This document shows, piece after piece, positions 19,001-27,224 of a stretch of DNA of 64,000 nucleotides. The translations under genes were made by a program, and so were the position numbers. The notes under the pieces were generated by a model. That model had not been told where the DNA came from and made no database searches. It worked only from the letters and a program-made list of their open reading frames with translations. Origin of the DNA: Stenotrophomonas maltophilia. GTDB taxonomy: Bacteria; Pseudomonadota; Gammaproteobacteria; Xanthomonadales; Xanthomonadaceae. Within the stretch, counting starts at the first letter, position 1. The number at the start of each line of letters is the position of its first letter. The DNA is taken from NCBI RefSeq assembly GCF_039555535.1, contig NZ_CP154630.1, positions 2,059,001-2,123,000 on the forward strand. The letters run 5' to 3'.

Positions 19001-19717
19001 TCAATCGCGGGTGCTGACTTCCCACGTGGCATGCAGCACGCCCGGTACGTGCTCCATCCGCGCCAGCACCACATCCAGCTCGTCGGCACTCACAGCGGTA
19101 CTGACCAGCACGGCGATCACATCGGAGGGCGCGTCGGCATGCTCGACCACCTGCACGTCGCCTACCGGGTACTGTGCCGCTTCCAGCGCGTCGACCAGCC
19201 GTTCGCGCACCCGCGGCACGGCTTCGGCATCCACGCTCAGTCGCACTTCATAGGTGGCTTCGGTGGCGGCCTCGTTGATCGGAATGCGGTTGATCGCGTT
19301 TACCAGCGGCCGCAGCAGGGTATTGCCGGCGATGATCAGTACGGTCAGCAGCACGCCTTCGGCCAGCATGTCCGCACCGGTGCAGCTGCCCACCGCCGCC
19401 GAGCACCACAGGGTGGCGGCGGTGTTGAGGCCGCGCACGTTCATGCCTTCCTTCATGATCACGCCAGCGCCGAGGAAGCCGACGCCGGAGACCACGTAGG
19501 AGATCACCCGCACGGCTTCGGCGCTGCCGGCGATGCGCATGCCCAGGTCGACGAAGGCGGCCGCGCCTACGGCCACCAGTACGTTGGTGCGCAGGCCGGC
19601 GGTGCGCTGCCGGTATTGGCGCTCGGCACCGATCAACGTGCCCAGGACGAAGGCGGCCAGCAGGCTGACCACGGTGTCGGCGAAGGGACCGGCCTGGAAG
19701 GTTTCAATGAAGCGCAT
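19001..19717 (-). CDS. MgtC/SapB-family membrane protein
   Basis: A 238-residue protein. The N-terminal ~150 residues contain about five membrane segments and the MgtC signature: LGTLIGAERQYRQRTAGLRT, then YVVSGVGFLGAGVIMKEG and VRGLNTAATLWCSAAVG. The C-terminal ~85 residues are soluble with an ACT-like look (EVRLSVDAEAVPRVRERLV), as in longer MgtC relatives. MgtC proteins are tied to growth at low magnesium and, in pathogens, to survival in phagocytes; many family members, including this one, have no proven role. No Mg-responsive leader was seen upstream. It stands alone between two repeat elements. Confidence 0.88.
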   Translation of the reverse strand: MRFIETFQAGPFADTVVSLLAAFVLGTLIGAERQYRQRTAGLRTNVLVAVGAAAFVDLGMRIAGSAEAVRVISYVVSGVGFLGAGVIMKEGMNVRGLNTAATLWCSAAVGSCTGADMLAEGVLLTVLIIAGNTLLRPLVNAINRIPINEAATEATYEVRLSVDAEAVPRVRERLVDALEAAQYPVGDVQVVEHADAPSDVIAVLVSTAVSADELDVVLARMEHVPGVLHATWEVSTRD

Positions 19718-19745
19718 GGCCGGAGTCTACCCGGTCGAGGTGACA

Positions 19746-19813
19746 GTAGATCCACGCCATGCCTGGATTTCGAAAGTGCCAGAAACGACTTGATCCCCTC
19801 CGTCCCCTTCTTT
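19746..19813. repeat. SMAG element plus half-copy of the 27-bp repeat
   Basis: GTAGATCCACGCCATGCC at 19746 starts a single SMAG unit ending at 19768 with one stem mismatch. From 19785 to 19813 follows one arm of the palindrome seen at 17603-17629 (A-to-G change at TTAATC, then CCCCTCCGTCCCC), ending in a TTCTTT tract. The second arm is absent. Confidence 0.7.
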
Positions 19814-19819
19814 GCGGGG

Positions 19820-21592
19820 TCAGTCGGTGTCCTCCACCCGCTCGCCCATCAGCTCGCGCTGGCGCTTGTCCAGTTCTTCGGCGTAGCGCTTGCGCACGAA
19901 GGCTTCGGAGACGACGCCCAGCACCTGGCCGTCGGCGCCGACCACCGCCAGCTCGTCGGCCTGGGTCTGGTCGAAGCGCTGCATCACGCTGACCACGTCG
20001 GAGGACGGTGCCAGCGAGACGTCACGGTTCTCGGCCAGTTCGCCGATCAGGGCTTCCGGCTTCACGCCATCGCCGTAGACCCGTGGAATCTGCACGATGC
20101 CGGCATAGTGGCCCTCGCTGTCGATCAGGATCACCCGGGTGCCCGAGCCCAGTGGAAAGCGTTGGCGGAAGGAGGCCACATCGAGATCGGCCGGGGCGGT
20201 GGCCACGCCCTTGCGCATCAGGCGCCCGGCATTGAGGTTCTGCACCCAGCCGACGTCGCGGGCGCTCTTGATGGTCTCGCCGCGCAGGTGCATGCGCCAG
20301 GTCGAGAACGAGTAGCCGAACCATTGCCGCACCAGTGTGCTGGACACCAGCACGGCGCTCATCACCACGCTGGTCAGCAGGAAGTCGTGAGTACCTTCCA
20401 GCACCAGCATGGCCATGGTCATTGGCGCACCAACGACGGCGGCGGCCAGTGCGGCCATGCCGGCCAGCGCGGCGGAGGTGGCATCGATCACCGGCACGCC
20501 GGTGGCCATGCCCAGCAGGCCGGCGAACAACGCGCCGACCAGGGTGCCCATGAACAGCGAAGCGAAGAACAGGCCGCCACGGAAGCCGAAGCCCAGCGAG
20601 ATGCCAGAGGCCAGGCACTTCAGGGTCAGCAGGCCGCCGATCCAGATCAGCGGGAGATGCGTGGTCAGGTCCAGGTGCAGCGCGCCGTGGCCGGACGACA
20701 GCACCTGCGGGCTGGCCAGTGCCAATGGAATCAGCAGCAGGCCGCCGACCACCGGCCGGCCCCACGCGGGCAGCGGGCTGCGCTTGACCGTGCCTTCGAT
20801 CGAAGCGATCAGGCGCATGATGGCAATGCCGACCATCGCGCAGCAGCAGCCGAGCAGGCCGTAGATGGCGTAGTCGGCGGCGCGCACGTCGATGGTCGAG
20901 GCAGCGGGCAGCAGATAGGCCTCGATCCCGGCCTGGTCGGCCACGAACGCGCCGGCCAGTGCGGCCACCGCCACCGGCGCCAACGCGGCCGGGGTGTAGG
21001 CGCCGATGACGATCTCGAACGCATAGAACGCACCGGCCAGCGGCGCACCAAACGCAGCGGCGATGGCGCCGGCGGCACCGGCACCGACCAGGATGCGCAC
21101 GTCGTTCCGGCGCAGGCGCATCACCCGGCCCAACTGAGAGCCGCTGCCTGCGCCCATCTGCGTATACGAAGCCTCCAGGCCGACCGACGCGCCGCAGCCG
21201 TTGGACAGCAGGGTCTGGGTCAGCACGATCAGGTTGTCGCGCATCGACATGCGGCCACCGTGCAGGGCATTGGCTTCGACCGCGTCGAGCAGGGGCCGTT
21301 TCAGCCGCGTCGCCGCCAGGCTGACCAGGCCGACCAGCAGGCCACCCAGCGGCAGCACCAGCAGCGCTGTCCAGGTCAGCGCGGGCAGGGAGCTCAGGCG
21401 CATCCCTTCATCCAGCCCGTACAGGGAGCCTTGCAACCAACGTGCAATGCCGGACTGCAGCAGGGTCAGGTAGCCGGCGATCAGGCCGACCAGCAGCGCC
21501 AGCGCGATGAACCACAGGTCGCTACCGCGCAGCCGCAGGCGCAGGCCCTGGAAGGCCAGATGCAGGCGCGATGGCGAAACAGGCGAAGACAT
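19820..21592 (-). CDS. ClC-family chloride channel/antiporter with CBS domains
   Basis: A 590-residue protein. Residues ~1-430 form the ClC membrane domain with 10-12 hydrophobic segments. GCGASVGLEASYTQMGAG carries the gating glutamate in its ClC context, and FRGGLFFASLFMGTLVGALF matches the GxFxP-like anion-site helix. The classical GSGIP loop is not obvious. Residues ~440-580 hold a pair of CBS motifs (VILIDSEGHYAGIV and LAVVGADGQVLGVV), which bind adenine nucleotides and regulate ClC proteins. MSSPVSPSRL at 21592 was chosen; a GTG 42 bases upstream is possible, and neither has a clear ribosome site. Whether it is a channel or an H+/Cl- exchanger cannot be decided. Confidence 0.9.
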   Translation of the reverse strand: MSSPVSPSRLHLAFQGLRLRLRGSDLWFIALALLVGLIAGYLTLLQSGIARWLQGSLYGLDEGMRLSSLPALTWTALLVLPLGGLLVGLVSLAATRLKRPLLDAVEANALHGGRMSMRDNLIVLTQTLLSNGCGASVGLEASYTQMGAGSGSQLGRVMRLRRNDVRILVGAGAAGAIAAAFGAPLAGAFYAFEIVIGAYTPAALAPVAVAALAGAFVADQAGIEAYLLPAASTIDVRAADYAIYGLLGCCCAMVGIAIMRLIASIEGTVKRSPLPAWGRPVVGGLLLIPLALASPQVLSSGHGALHLDLTTHLPLIWIGGLLTLKCLASGISLGFGFRGGLFFASLFMGTLVGALFAGLLGMATGVPVIDATSAALAGMAALAAAVVGAPMTMAMLVLEGTHDFLLTSVVMSAVLVSSTLVRQWFGYSFSTWRMHLRGETIKSARDVGWVQNLNAGRLMRKGVATAPADLDVASFRQRFPLGSGTRVILIDSEGHYAGIVQIPRVYGDGVKPEALIGELAENRDVSLAPSSDVVSVMQRFDQTQADELAVVGADGQVLGVVSEAFVRKRYAEELDKRQRELMGERVEDTD

Positions 21593-21654
21593 GGTGGCGG
21601 CATGATACGCCGCCACCGTGAGCGCCACCGTCACCGCATCGGGCGGCTACCGGC

Positions 21655-23736
21655 TCAGAAGCGGTAGCGGCCCTGCACGTAGAAGGTGCGCGGCGCGGCC
21701 ACCATGCGGCCGGCGTTGCCATCGACGTTGCGGGTGTACCAGCGCTTGTCGGCCAGGTTGTTCACGCCCAGTGCGATCTCGCTGTCACCCAGGCCCGGCA
21801 CCTGCCAGGCCACCTGCGCGTTCCACAGGCGCACGCCCGGCACGCGGCCCACGCGCGCATCAGCGGTTTCTTCCCAGGTGTTGGCGGCATCGGAGAACTG
21901 GCCGCTCTGGTGGGTGCTGGAGACATTGAAGGTCCAGCCGGCCAGCGCGTAGCGGGCGCCCACGCTGTCGGTGTCGCGCGAGTAGAACGGCACGTCCAGG
22001 CCACGGTTGTCGCCCGACTGCTGGATCGCCTTGGTCCAGGTGTAGTTGGCGTACAGCTCCAGACCGGCCAGCGCGCTGTCCTCGGCGAAGTGGTACTCCA
22101 GTGCGCTCTCCACGCCCTTGTGGTCGGTGGCACCAATGTTCTGGAAGGTGGGCGGGGTGATCCCCGGCACCTGCAGGATCTGGTTGTCGAAGCGCATCTT
22201 GAACACGGTCACTTCCGCGCGAAGTGCACCGTCCTGCCAGCGTGCGCCCAGTTCGGTGGTCTTTGCCACCTCCGGGTTCAGCGGATTGCTGGCGGTCTGC
22301 GAATTCAGCTGGATGTTCTGCACCGGTCCGAACGAGGTGGTGTAGTTGCCAAACACAGTCAGCTGCGGGGTCAGCAGGTAGGCGACGTTGATCGAGGGCA
22401 GCGCCTTGTCGTTGCGGCTGCTGAAGGTCGCCGTGCCACCGGCCTGGCGGCGGTCCATGTCGATCCATTCCATGCGCACGCCGGGCGTGATCCGCCACTG
22501 GCCGATCGCGATGCGGTCGTCGATGTAGAAGGCGTGCGCGTCGGTGGCGTTGTCGAAGCGGGTGGTGGCACTGGCCGCGCCGGTGCGGCGGGTTACGGTG
22601 TAGCTGCGGTCGTTGCCGCGCTCGCGCAGGAAGCGGTAGCCGGCGGTGATGTCATGCACCGTGCTGCCCAAGTGCAGGCGCTGGGTGTAGCGCGGCTCGA
22701 TGCCAAGCACGCGGTAGTCTCGCGGCTGCACGGTCAGCTGGGTGTTGGCCGCGTTTATCAGCGAGCTGGCGCGGGTGCTTTCGTTGTAATAGGCCAGCAC
22801 CTCGAACTCGCTGTTGGCCGACAACGTGTTGGTGTAGCCCAGGTCGATGCCGGTGCGATGGCCCTTCCAGAAGTCGGTCGGCCGGGTGTTCTGGAACGGG
22901 TCGGTCTTGTACTGCGCGCGGGTCAGGCCGCCCGGGGTCAGTGAGCGAACGTCGTAGTAGGACAGCTTGGCTCGCAGCTCCTGCTGTCCGTCGATGGCAT
23001 AGGCGAACTTCAGCGCGAGATCGTTGAAGCGGTCATCGCTGCCCTGGCGCCAGCCGCGGCCATCCTGGCCGGAGTAGAGCAGGGCGGCGCCCAGCCCGTT
23101 GTCGCCGGTGCCGCCGAGGAAGGCGTTGTACTGGGTGCTGTCACCGCCGCCGTGGTCGTAGGCGGTGTAACGCACCCCGGCTTCGCCGTGCAGGCCGGTC
23201 CCGGTGGGAATGGCGCGGGTGCTGAAGTTGATGATGCCGCCCACGTTCTGCGGCCCGTAGCGCACCGCGCCGCCGCCACGCACCACGTCGATCGACTCGA
23301 TGTTGGACAGGCTGGTCGGTGCGAACGACAGCTGCGGTTGGCCATACGGCGCTACCGCAAGCGGCACGCCGTCCAGCAGTACGGTCGAGCGCGGCGAGTA
23401 GCGGCCGGTGAGGCCACGCACGCCGATGTTCAGCGACACCGAGCTGCCGGCGGTGCCGGCGTTGTCGGTGACCTGCACGCCGGGGATGCGTCGCATCGCA
23501 TCACCGATGCTCGCCGCGCCGCTGGCCTCGATGCGCTGGCGGTCGACTACGGTGCGTGCGCCGGCGAAGCTCCTGACGCTGTCATGCAGGCCGGTGCCCA
23601 GCCAGTTGCCGGAGACCTGGATGCTGTCCAGCGTGGTGGCGCTGTCCTGGGCGGAGGCGGTAGCGGCCGGCAGCAGGCACAGGGCAAGGGCGGCGGCCAG
23701 CGGCAGGCGGGCCGGTTGCATGGCGTGGGTGGGCAT
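21655..23736 (-). CDS. FecA-like TonB-dependent receptor (ferric citrate/siderophore type)
   Basis: A 693-residue outer-membrane receptor. A signal peptide ends near ATASAQD and is followed directly by the plug, with no N-terminal signalling domain. The plug shows RTVVDRQRIEASGAASIGD, then IESIDVVRGGGAVRYGPQNV and GGIINFSTRAIP, a close match to FecA-type receptors. The barrel ends in AAPRTFYVQGRYRF with the terminal phenylalanine typical of TonB receptors. An upstream A/T-rich stretch resembles a Fur box, consistent with iron control. There is no fecI/fecR pair beside it, so direct Fur regulation is more likely than surface signalling. The alternative start MQPARLPL is 12 bases inside. The exact ligand is unknown. 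Confidence 0.85.
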   Translation of the reverse strand: MPTHAMQPARLPLAAALALCLLPAATASAQDSATTLDSIQVSGNWLGTGLHDSVRSFAGARTVVDRQRIEASGAASIGDAMRRIPGVQVTDNAGTAGSSVSLNIGVRGLTGRYSPRSTVLLDGVPLAVAPYGQPQLSFAPTSLSNIESIDVVRGGGAVRYGPQNVGGIINFSTRAIPTGTGLHGEAGVRYTAYDHGGGDSTQYNAFLGGTGDNGLGAALLYSGQDGRGWRQGSDDRFNDLALKFAYAIDGQQELRAKLSYYDVRSLTPGGLTRAQYKTDPFQNTRPTDFWKGHRTGIDLGYTNTLSANSEFEVLAYYNESTRASSLINAANTQLTVQPRDYRVLGIEPRYTQRLHLGSTVHDITAGYRFLRERGNDRSYTVTRRTGAASATTRFDNATDAHAFYIDDRIAIGQWRITPGVRMEWIDMDRRQAGGTATFSSRNDKALPSINVAYLLTPQLTVFGNYTTSFGPVQNIQLNSQTASNPLNPEVAKTTELGARWQDGALRAEVTVFKMRFDNQILQVPGITPPTFQNIGATDHKGVESALEYHFAEDSALAGLELYANYTWTKAIQQSGDNRGLDVPFYSRDTDSVGARYALAGWTFNVSSTHQSGQFSDAANTWEETADARVGRVPGVRLWNAQVAWQVPGLGDSEIALGVNNLADKRWYTRNVDGNAGRMVAAPRTFYVQGRYRF

Positions 23737-23757
23737 CGGTGCGGGCTGTGGAAGGTG

Positions 23758-23778
23758 GTAAATGAGAACCGCTTATTG
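23758..23778. promoter_or_regulatory. Putative Fur box
   Basis: GTAAATGAGAACCGCTTAT resembles the Fur consensus (AATGAGAA half-site, then TTATT). It lies about 25 bases upstream of the FecA-like receptor start and about 95 bases upstream of the divergent peptidase gene. Confidence 0.45.
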
Positions 23779-23871
23779 CTGATTCCATTCGCCAATGGAA
23801 TGCGCCGCCGGTTCACGCTGTTCCCCCGGTGGTAGAGTGGGCGATTGCTTCCTGACTCGCTGAGATCCGCC

Positions 23872-24792
23872 ATGTCCCAAGCCGCCTTCTACCCCGTCGG
23901 AATCCCTGGCCAGCCGTGGGGAGCGGCGGAACGGGAGGCGTGGCGTGGCCGCCAGCAGCGCCTGCGCCGCTACGACGAGGAGGTGCTGCCGCGCATCGAG
24001 GCGCTGGCCTCCCGCTTCGAGAAGGTGGCCTATGGCCAGCTCGACTACGCTGGCGAGACCTACACCCTGTTCGCCCTGCGCAGCCGCGACTGGAACCCGG
24101 CGTTGCCGGCCGCGCTGGTTACAGGTGGCGTGCATGGGTATGAAACCAGCGGCGTGATGGGCGCGCTGGAGTTCCTTGAGAAGCATGGCACCGACTATGC
24201 AGGCAAGGCCAACCTGCTGGTGGCGCCGTGCGTGAACCCGTGGGGCTTCGAGCGCATCAACCGCTGGAACTTCGATGCGATCGATCCGAACCGCAATTTC
24301 CGCGCCGATGGCCCGGCCCGCGAATCGACCGCTGTCATCGAGCTGATCGCGCCTTACAAAGGCCAGTTCGTGCTGCATATCGACCTGCACGAAACCACCG
24401 ACAGCGACGAGAGCGAGTTCCGCCCGGCGCTGGCCGCACGTGACGGCAAGCCGTTCGAGCCGGGCCTGATTCCCGATGGCTTCTATCTGGTGGATGACAG
24501 CGAGAACCCGCAGGCGGCGTTCCAGCAGGCGGTGATCGCCGCGGTGGAAAAGGTGACCCATATCGCCCCGGCCGACGACAAGGGCGAGATCATCGGTTCG
24601 CCGGTGGTGGCCCACGGCGTGATCGAATACCCGCTGGTGAAGCTGGGCCTGTGCGCTGGCATCACCGGTGCGAAGTACACCACCACCACCGAGGTCTACC
24701 CGGACAGCCCGCGCGCCACCCCGCAGCAGTGCAACGACGCCCAGGTGGCAGCGGTGTGCTCGGCGCTGGATTACGCGCTCGCCCATCGTTGA
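23872..24792 (+). CDS. M14-family zinc carboxypeptidase/deacylase
   Basis: A 306-residue enzyme of the M14/AstE-AspA zinc hydrolase superfamily. Zinc ligands are visible as GGVHGYETSG (His88, Glu91) and LHIDLHETTD (His169 or His173). NPWGFERINRWNFDAIDPNR and NFRAD supply the Asn-Arg substrate-binding motif of carboxypeptidases. A catalytic glutamate is likely in TTTTEVYP. No signal peptide is present, so it is probably cytoplasmic and acts on small N-acyl or peptide substrates. MSQAAFYPVG at 23872 is preferred over an upstream in-frame start. It is divergent from the FecA-like receptor. Confidence 0.85.
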   Translation: MSQAAFYPVGIPGQPWGAAEREAWRGRQQRLRRYDEEVLPRIEALASRFEKVAYGQLDYAGETYTLFALRSRDWNPALPAALVTGGVHGYETSGVMGALEFLEKHGTDYAGKANLLVAPCVNPWGFERINRWNFDAIDPNRNFRADGPARESTAVIELIAPYKGQFVLHIDLHETTDSDESEFRPALAARDGKPFEPGLIPDGFYLVDDSENPQAAFQQAVIAAVEKVTHIAPADDKGEIIGSPVVAHGVIEYPLVKLGLCAGITGAKYTTTTEVYPDSPRATPQQCNDAQVAAVCSALDYALAHR

Positions 24793-24795
24793 TCG

Positions 24796-24859
24796 GTAGT
24801 GCCGGCCGCTGGCCGGCAACCGCGGGACACCGGGATTGCCGGCCAGCGGCCGGCACTAC
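24796..24859. repeat. SMAG/REP dimer (GCCGGCCGCTGGCCGGC type)
   Basis: Two palindromic units face each other: GTAGTGCCGGCCGCTGGCC at 24796, and the reverse copy ending in CTAC at 24859. It fills the gap between the convergent peptidase and LysR genes and can fold into a long hairpin that would block transcription from both sides. Confidence 0.85.
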
Positions 24860-24860
24860 C

Positions 24861-25712
24861 TCATCCAAGCGCGTCGGCCCACCACAGGGCGGCTGGCCCC
24901 GGCGGCGTATCGCGACGCCACAACAGATCGCTGTGGATGCGCCGTGGCCAGCCGGGCAGGGTCAGTTCCACCAGCTGCCCGCGGTCGTAGCGCCGTACCA
25001 GCGCGCGTGGCAGCTCGGCCCAGCCGATGCCGTCCTCGGCCATCTCCATCACCATCAGGTAGTCGGTGGCGGTCCATGCCAGGCCCGTGGCCGCGCGGGT
25101 GTGGTCGACCTCCGCGCTCAACCGCACCTGCCGGTGCCGTGCCAGCTGGGAAGCCGCGCGCCGGCCGGCGTCGGCCAGCAGATGGCCGCGCGCCACATAC
25201 ACCGACAGTTCGCTGTGGTGCGCCAACGGTCGCGCCACCAGTCCGTCCGGATAGCTTTCCTGGCGTGGCAGCAGGCCCAGCGCGGCGCGACCACTGCCGA
25301 CCAGTTCCAGCACGTCATCGCCTTCGGCATCCAGCCATTCCAGTTCGATCTCGGGGAACGCTTCGGCAAAGCGCTGCAACACGCGCTGCTCCGGATCGAG
25401 CTGGTAGACGTCGGAGAACACCACGGTCAGCCGCGCTTCGACCGGGGCGGCCAAGCGAACGCTCAACTGCTGCAGGCGCGCATCGGCGGCAAGGATCTCC
25501 TGTGCGTGGCCCAGTACCTGGCGCCCGGCCTCGGTCAGCTGCGGGTAGCGCCCGCTGCGATCAAACAGGCTCACGCCCAGGTCGGCCTCCAGGTGGGCGA
25601 TGGCGGTGCTGACCGTCGATTGGGTCTTGCGCAGGCGGCGCGCGGCTGCCGAGAACGAGCCCAGTGCGGCCGCTTCGACGAACGCCTGCAGGGATTCAGG
25701 GGAGTAGGGCAT
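24861..25712 (-). CDS. LysR-family transcriptional regulator
   Basis: A 283-residue regulator. The N-terminal HTH reads SLQAFVEAAALGSFSAAARR then LRKTQSTVSTAIAHLEADLG and VSLFDRSGRYPQLTEAGRQV, textbook LysR. The remaining ~200 residues form the periplasmic-binding-like co-inducer domain (LTVVFSDVYQLDPEQRVL, RAALGLLPRQ). The start at 25712 (MPYSPESL) gives the standard spacing to the HTH and has AGGAG upstream; MDSIDRSD ten codons earlier is possible. It is divergent from the MdtJI-type pair, with 160 bases between starts, and is the obvious candidate to control that pair. Confidence 0.9.
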   Translation of the reverse strand: MPYSPESLQAFVEAAALGSFSAAARRLRKTQSTVSTAIAHLEADLGVSLFDRSGRYPQLTEAGRQVLGHAQEILAADARLQQLSVRLAAPVEARLTVVFSDVYQLDPEQRVLQRFAEAFPEIELEWLDAEGDDVLELVGSGRAALGLLPRQESYPDGLVARPLAHHSELSVYVARGHLLADAGRRAASQLARHRQVRLSAEVDHTRAATGLAWTATDYLMVMEMAEDGIGWAELPRALVRRYDRGQLVELTLPGWPRRIHSDLLWRRDTPPGPAALWWADALG

Positions 25713-25809
25713 TGATCCATCGCTCCTGTCGATGGAATCCATTTTGAATCGACCGTAAAAGGCGATGATACTGGCCGCTGTCGCCCCTGTCTGCGGGGTG
25801 TTCCGGATC

Positions 25810-25830
25810 ATCCACGCATGGCGTGGGTCC
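25810..25830. repeat. Degenerate single SMAG element
   Basis: ATCCACGCATGGCGTGGGTCC matches the ATCCACGC-type stem with changes at one end and no GTAG. It lies between the LysR gene and the efflux pair. Confidence 0.5.
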
Positions 25831-25872
25831 AATGAGGGCGGGGCGCTGTCCCCGTCCCGCAAGGAGTTTCAC

Positions 25873-26226
25873 ATGTCCCGTACTGTTCCCGCCCGTGGCG
25901 CGCTGGTCGCCTGGGCCTGCCTGACCGTGGCGATCGTTGCCGAAGTGGTCGGCACCTCGTTCATGGCCCATGCCGCCCGCGACGGTGGCTGGACCGGCTA
26001 CCTGATCATGGCCGGCGCGCTGGCGCTGTCCTACTACTTCCTGGCGCTGTCGGTGCGCCGCATCGCGGTCGGTGTCGCCTACGCGGTGTGGGAAGGCCTG
26101 GGCCTGACTCTGCTGACCGTGGTCGGCCTCACCGTGTTCGGCGAGAGCCTGTCGCTTCAGCAGCTGGCCGGTCTGGTGCTGGCGGTGGTCGGCATCGTCT
26201 GTGTCACCCTCGGGGAGGCGCACTGA
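25873..26226 (+). CDS. MdtJ-like small multidrug resistance (SMR) subunit
   Basis: A 117-residue protein with four membrane helices. It follows E. coli MdtJ closely: TVAIVAEVVGTSFMAHAA contains the essential membrane-buried glutamate of helix 1, ALSYYFLALSVRRIAVGVAY and AVWEGLGLTLLTVVG match helices 2-3, and FGESLSLQQLAGLVLAVVG matches helix 4. In E. coli MdtJ and MdtI together export spermidine. The ribosome site AAGGAG decides the start at 25873. The stop overlaps the start of the next gene (TGATG), so the two subunits are made together. The substrate here is not proven. Confidence 0.88.
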   Translation: MSRTVPARGALVAWACLTVAIVAEVVGTSFMAHAARDGGWTGYLIMAGALALSYYFLALSVRRIAVGVAYAVWEGLGLTLLTVVGLTVFGESLSLQQLAGLVLAVVGIVCVTLGEAH

Positions 26227-26549
26227 TGAATACCCTGGCCCTGTTTTTCGTGATCTGTTCGGCCTTGATCGACGTCGCCGCCAACATGATGGTGGCCAGG
26301 TCGGAAGGCTTCCGCCGCTGGCGCTGGGGTGTCGGCGCGATCGTCATGGTCTGGGTCGCCTTCGCACTGCTGGGCCAGGCGGTGCGCTACATGGACCTGG
26401 CCACCGCCTATGCGATGTGGGGTGCAATCGGCGTGATCGGTACCGCCACCTGCGGCCGCCTGCTGTTCGGCAACCGCCTGCGCCCGATCGGCTGGGTTGG
26501 CATCGCCCTGGTCACGGCGGCGGTACTGCTCCTCAGCACCGCCAAGTAG
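26226..26549 (+). CDS. MdtI-like SMR subunit, partner of the upstream gene
   Basis: A 107-residue, four-helix SMR protein aligned by eye with MdtI: SEGFRRWRWGVGAI, LLGQAVRYMDLATAYAMWGA and LLFGNRLRPIGWVGIALV are typical. At the position of the essential helix-1 glutamate it reads CSALIDVAANMM, with aspartate instead. The charge is kept but the side chain is shorter. This may reflect asymmetric heterodimer function with the upstream subunit, which keeps glutamate. It starts inside the upstream stop codon and has no independent promoter in view. Confidence 0.85.
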   Translation: MNTLALFFVICSALIDVAANMMVARSEGFRRWRWGVGAIVMVWVAFALLGQAVRYMDLATAYAMWGAIGVIGTATCGRLLFGNRLRPIGWVGIALVTAAVLLLSTAK

Positions 26550-26645
26550 CAGCATGCCCGGTCGCGAGCGGGGCGGCGATGATGCAGCGATTTGCGAAGT
26601 CGCCCGTGCTCATCGACACTGCGGTTTTCCACATGGAGTGCCCGC

Positions 26646-27026
26646 ATGTTCAGCCACATCACCGTAGGAACGAACGACATGGATGCCGCACGTCGCTTCT
26701 ACGACGCCCTGTTCGCTGCGATGGACGCGCGTGCGGGCGTATTCGACGAGAAGGGACGGCTGCTGTACTTCAAGGATGGGCGGATGTTCGGTGTAACCGC
26801 GCCGATCGATGGGCAGCCAGCGTGCCATGCCAACGGTGGCACCATCGGTTTCAGTCTGGGCAGTGCAGAGGCCGTGCGTGCCTGGCAGGAAGCTGGAGTG
26901 GCTCACGGTGGTACCGCCATCGAAGATCCGCCCGGCATCCGCAACATGTCCGGTCGGCAGGTGTTCCTGGCCTATCTGCGTGACCCGGGTGGCAACAAGC
27001 TGTGTGCGGTGCATGTAATGTCGTGA
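26646..27026 (+). CDS. VOC-family (glyoxalase-like) protein
   Basis: A 126-residue protein with the vicinal oxygen chelate fold: MFSHITVGTNDMDAARRFYD at the start, an internal second half with GGTIGFSLGSAEAVRAWQEA, and YLRDPGGNKLCAVHV at the end. Possible metal ligands are His4 and late acidic/His residues. Related proteins include lactoylglutathione lyases, fosfomycin-resistance enzymes and many of unknown role; this one cannot be assigned to any. The start at 26646 has GGAG ten bases upstream. It stands alone and is followed by a strong GC hairpin. Confidence 0.82.
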   Translation: MFSHITVGTNDMDAARRFYDALFAAMDARAGVFDEKGRLLYFKDGRMFGVTAPIDGQPACHANGGTIGFSLGSAEAVRAWQEAGVAHGGTAIEDPPGIRNMSGRQVFLAYLRDPGGNKLCAVHVMS

Positions 27027-27061
27027 TCGGACAGGATGCGCGTGGCCGCGCCGCAGGCGGT

Positions 27062-27102
27062 GCGCGCGGCCCGCGCAAGCCAAGGGTGCGCGGGCCGCGC
27101 GC
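27062..27102. terminator. GC-rich 16-bp perfect hairpin
   Basis: GCGCGCGGCCCGCGCA at 27062-27077 pairs with TGCGCGGGCCGCGCGC at 27087-27102 around a nine-base loop. There is no T-tract. It lies 35 bases after the VOC gene stop and before the betT promoter region. Confidence 0.55.
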
Positions 27103-27224
27103 GCGTGATACCACGGAATGAGCGGACGGGCCTGCGACCGCAGGCCGCAACTTCATGCTCTGTCCACTGCGGTTCAGCCAGAATCGGTCGGCTAATTCCC
27201 TGATCTACCGGAGAACGCCGCCCC

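Noticed and set aside
18866-21667. A 933-codon plus-strand frame over the mgtC-like and ClC genes
   Set aside because: His/Gln-rich shadow of two well-conserved minus-strand membrane proteins.
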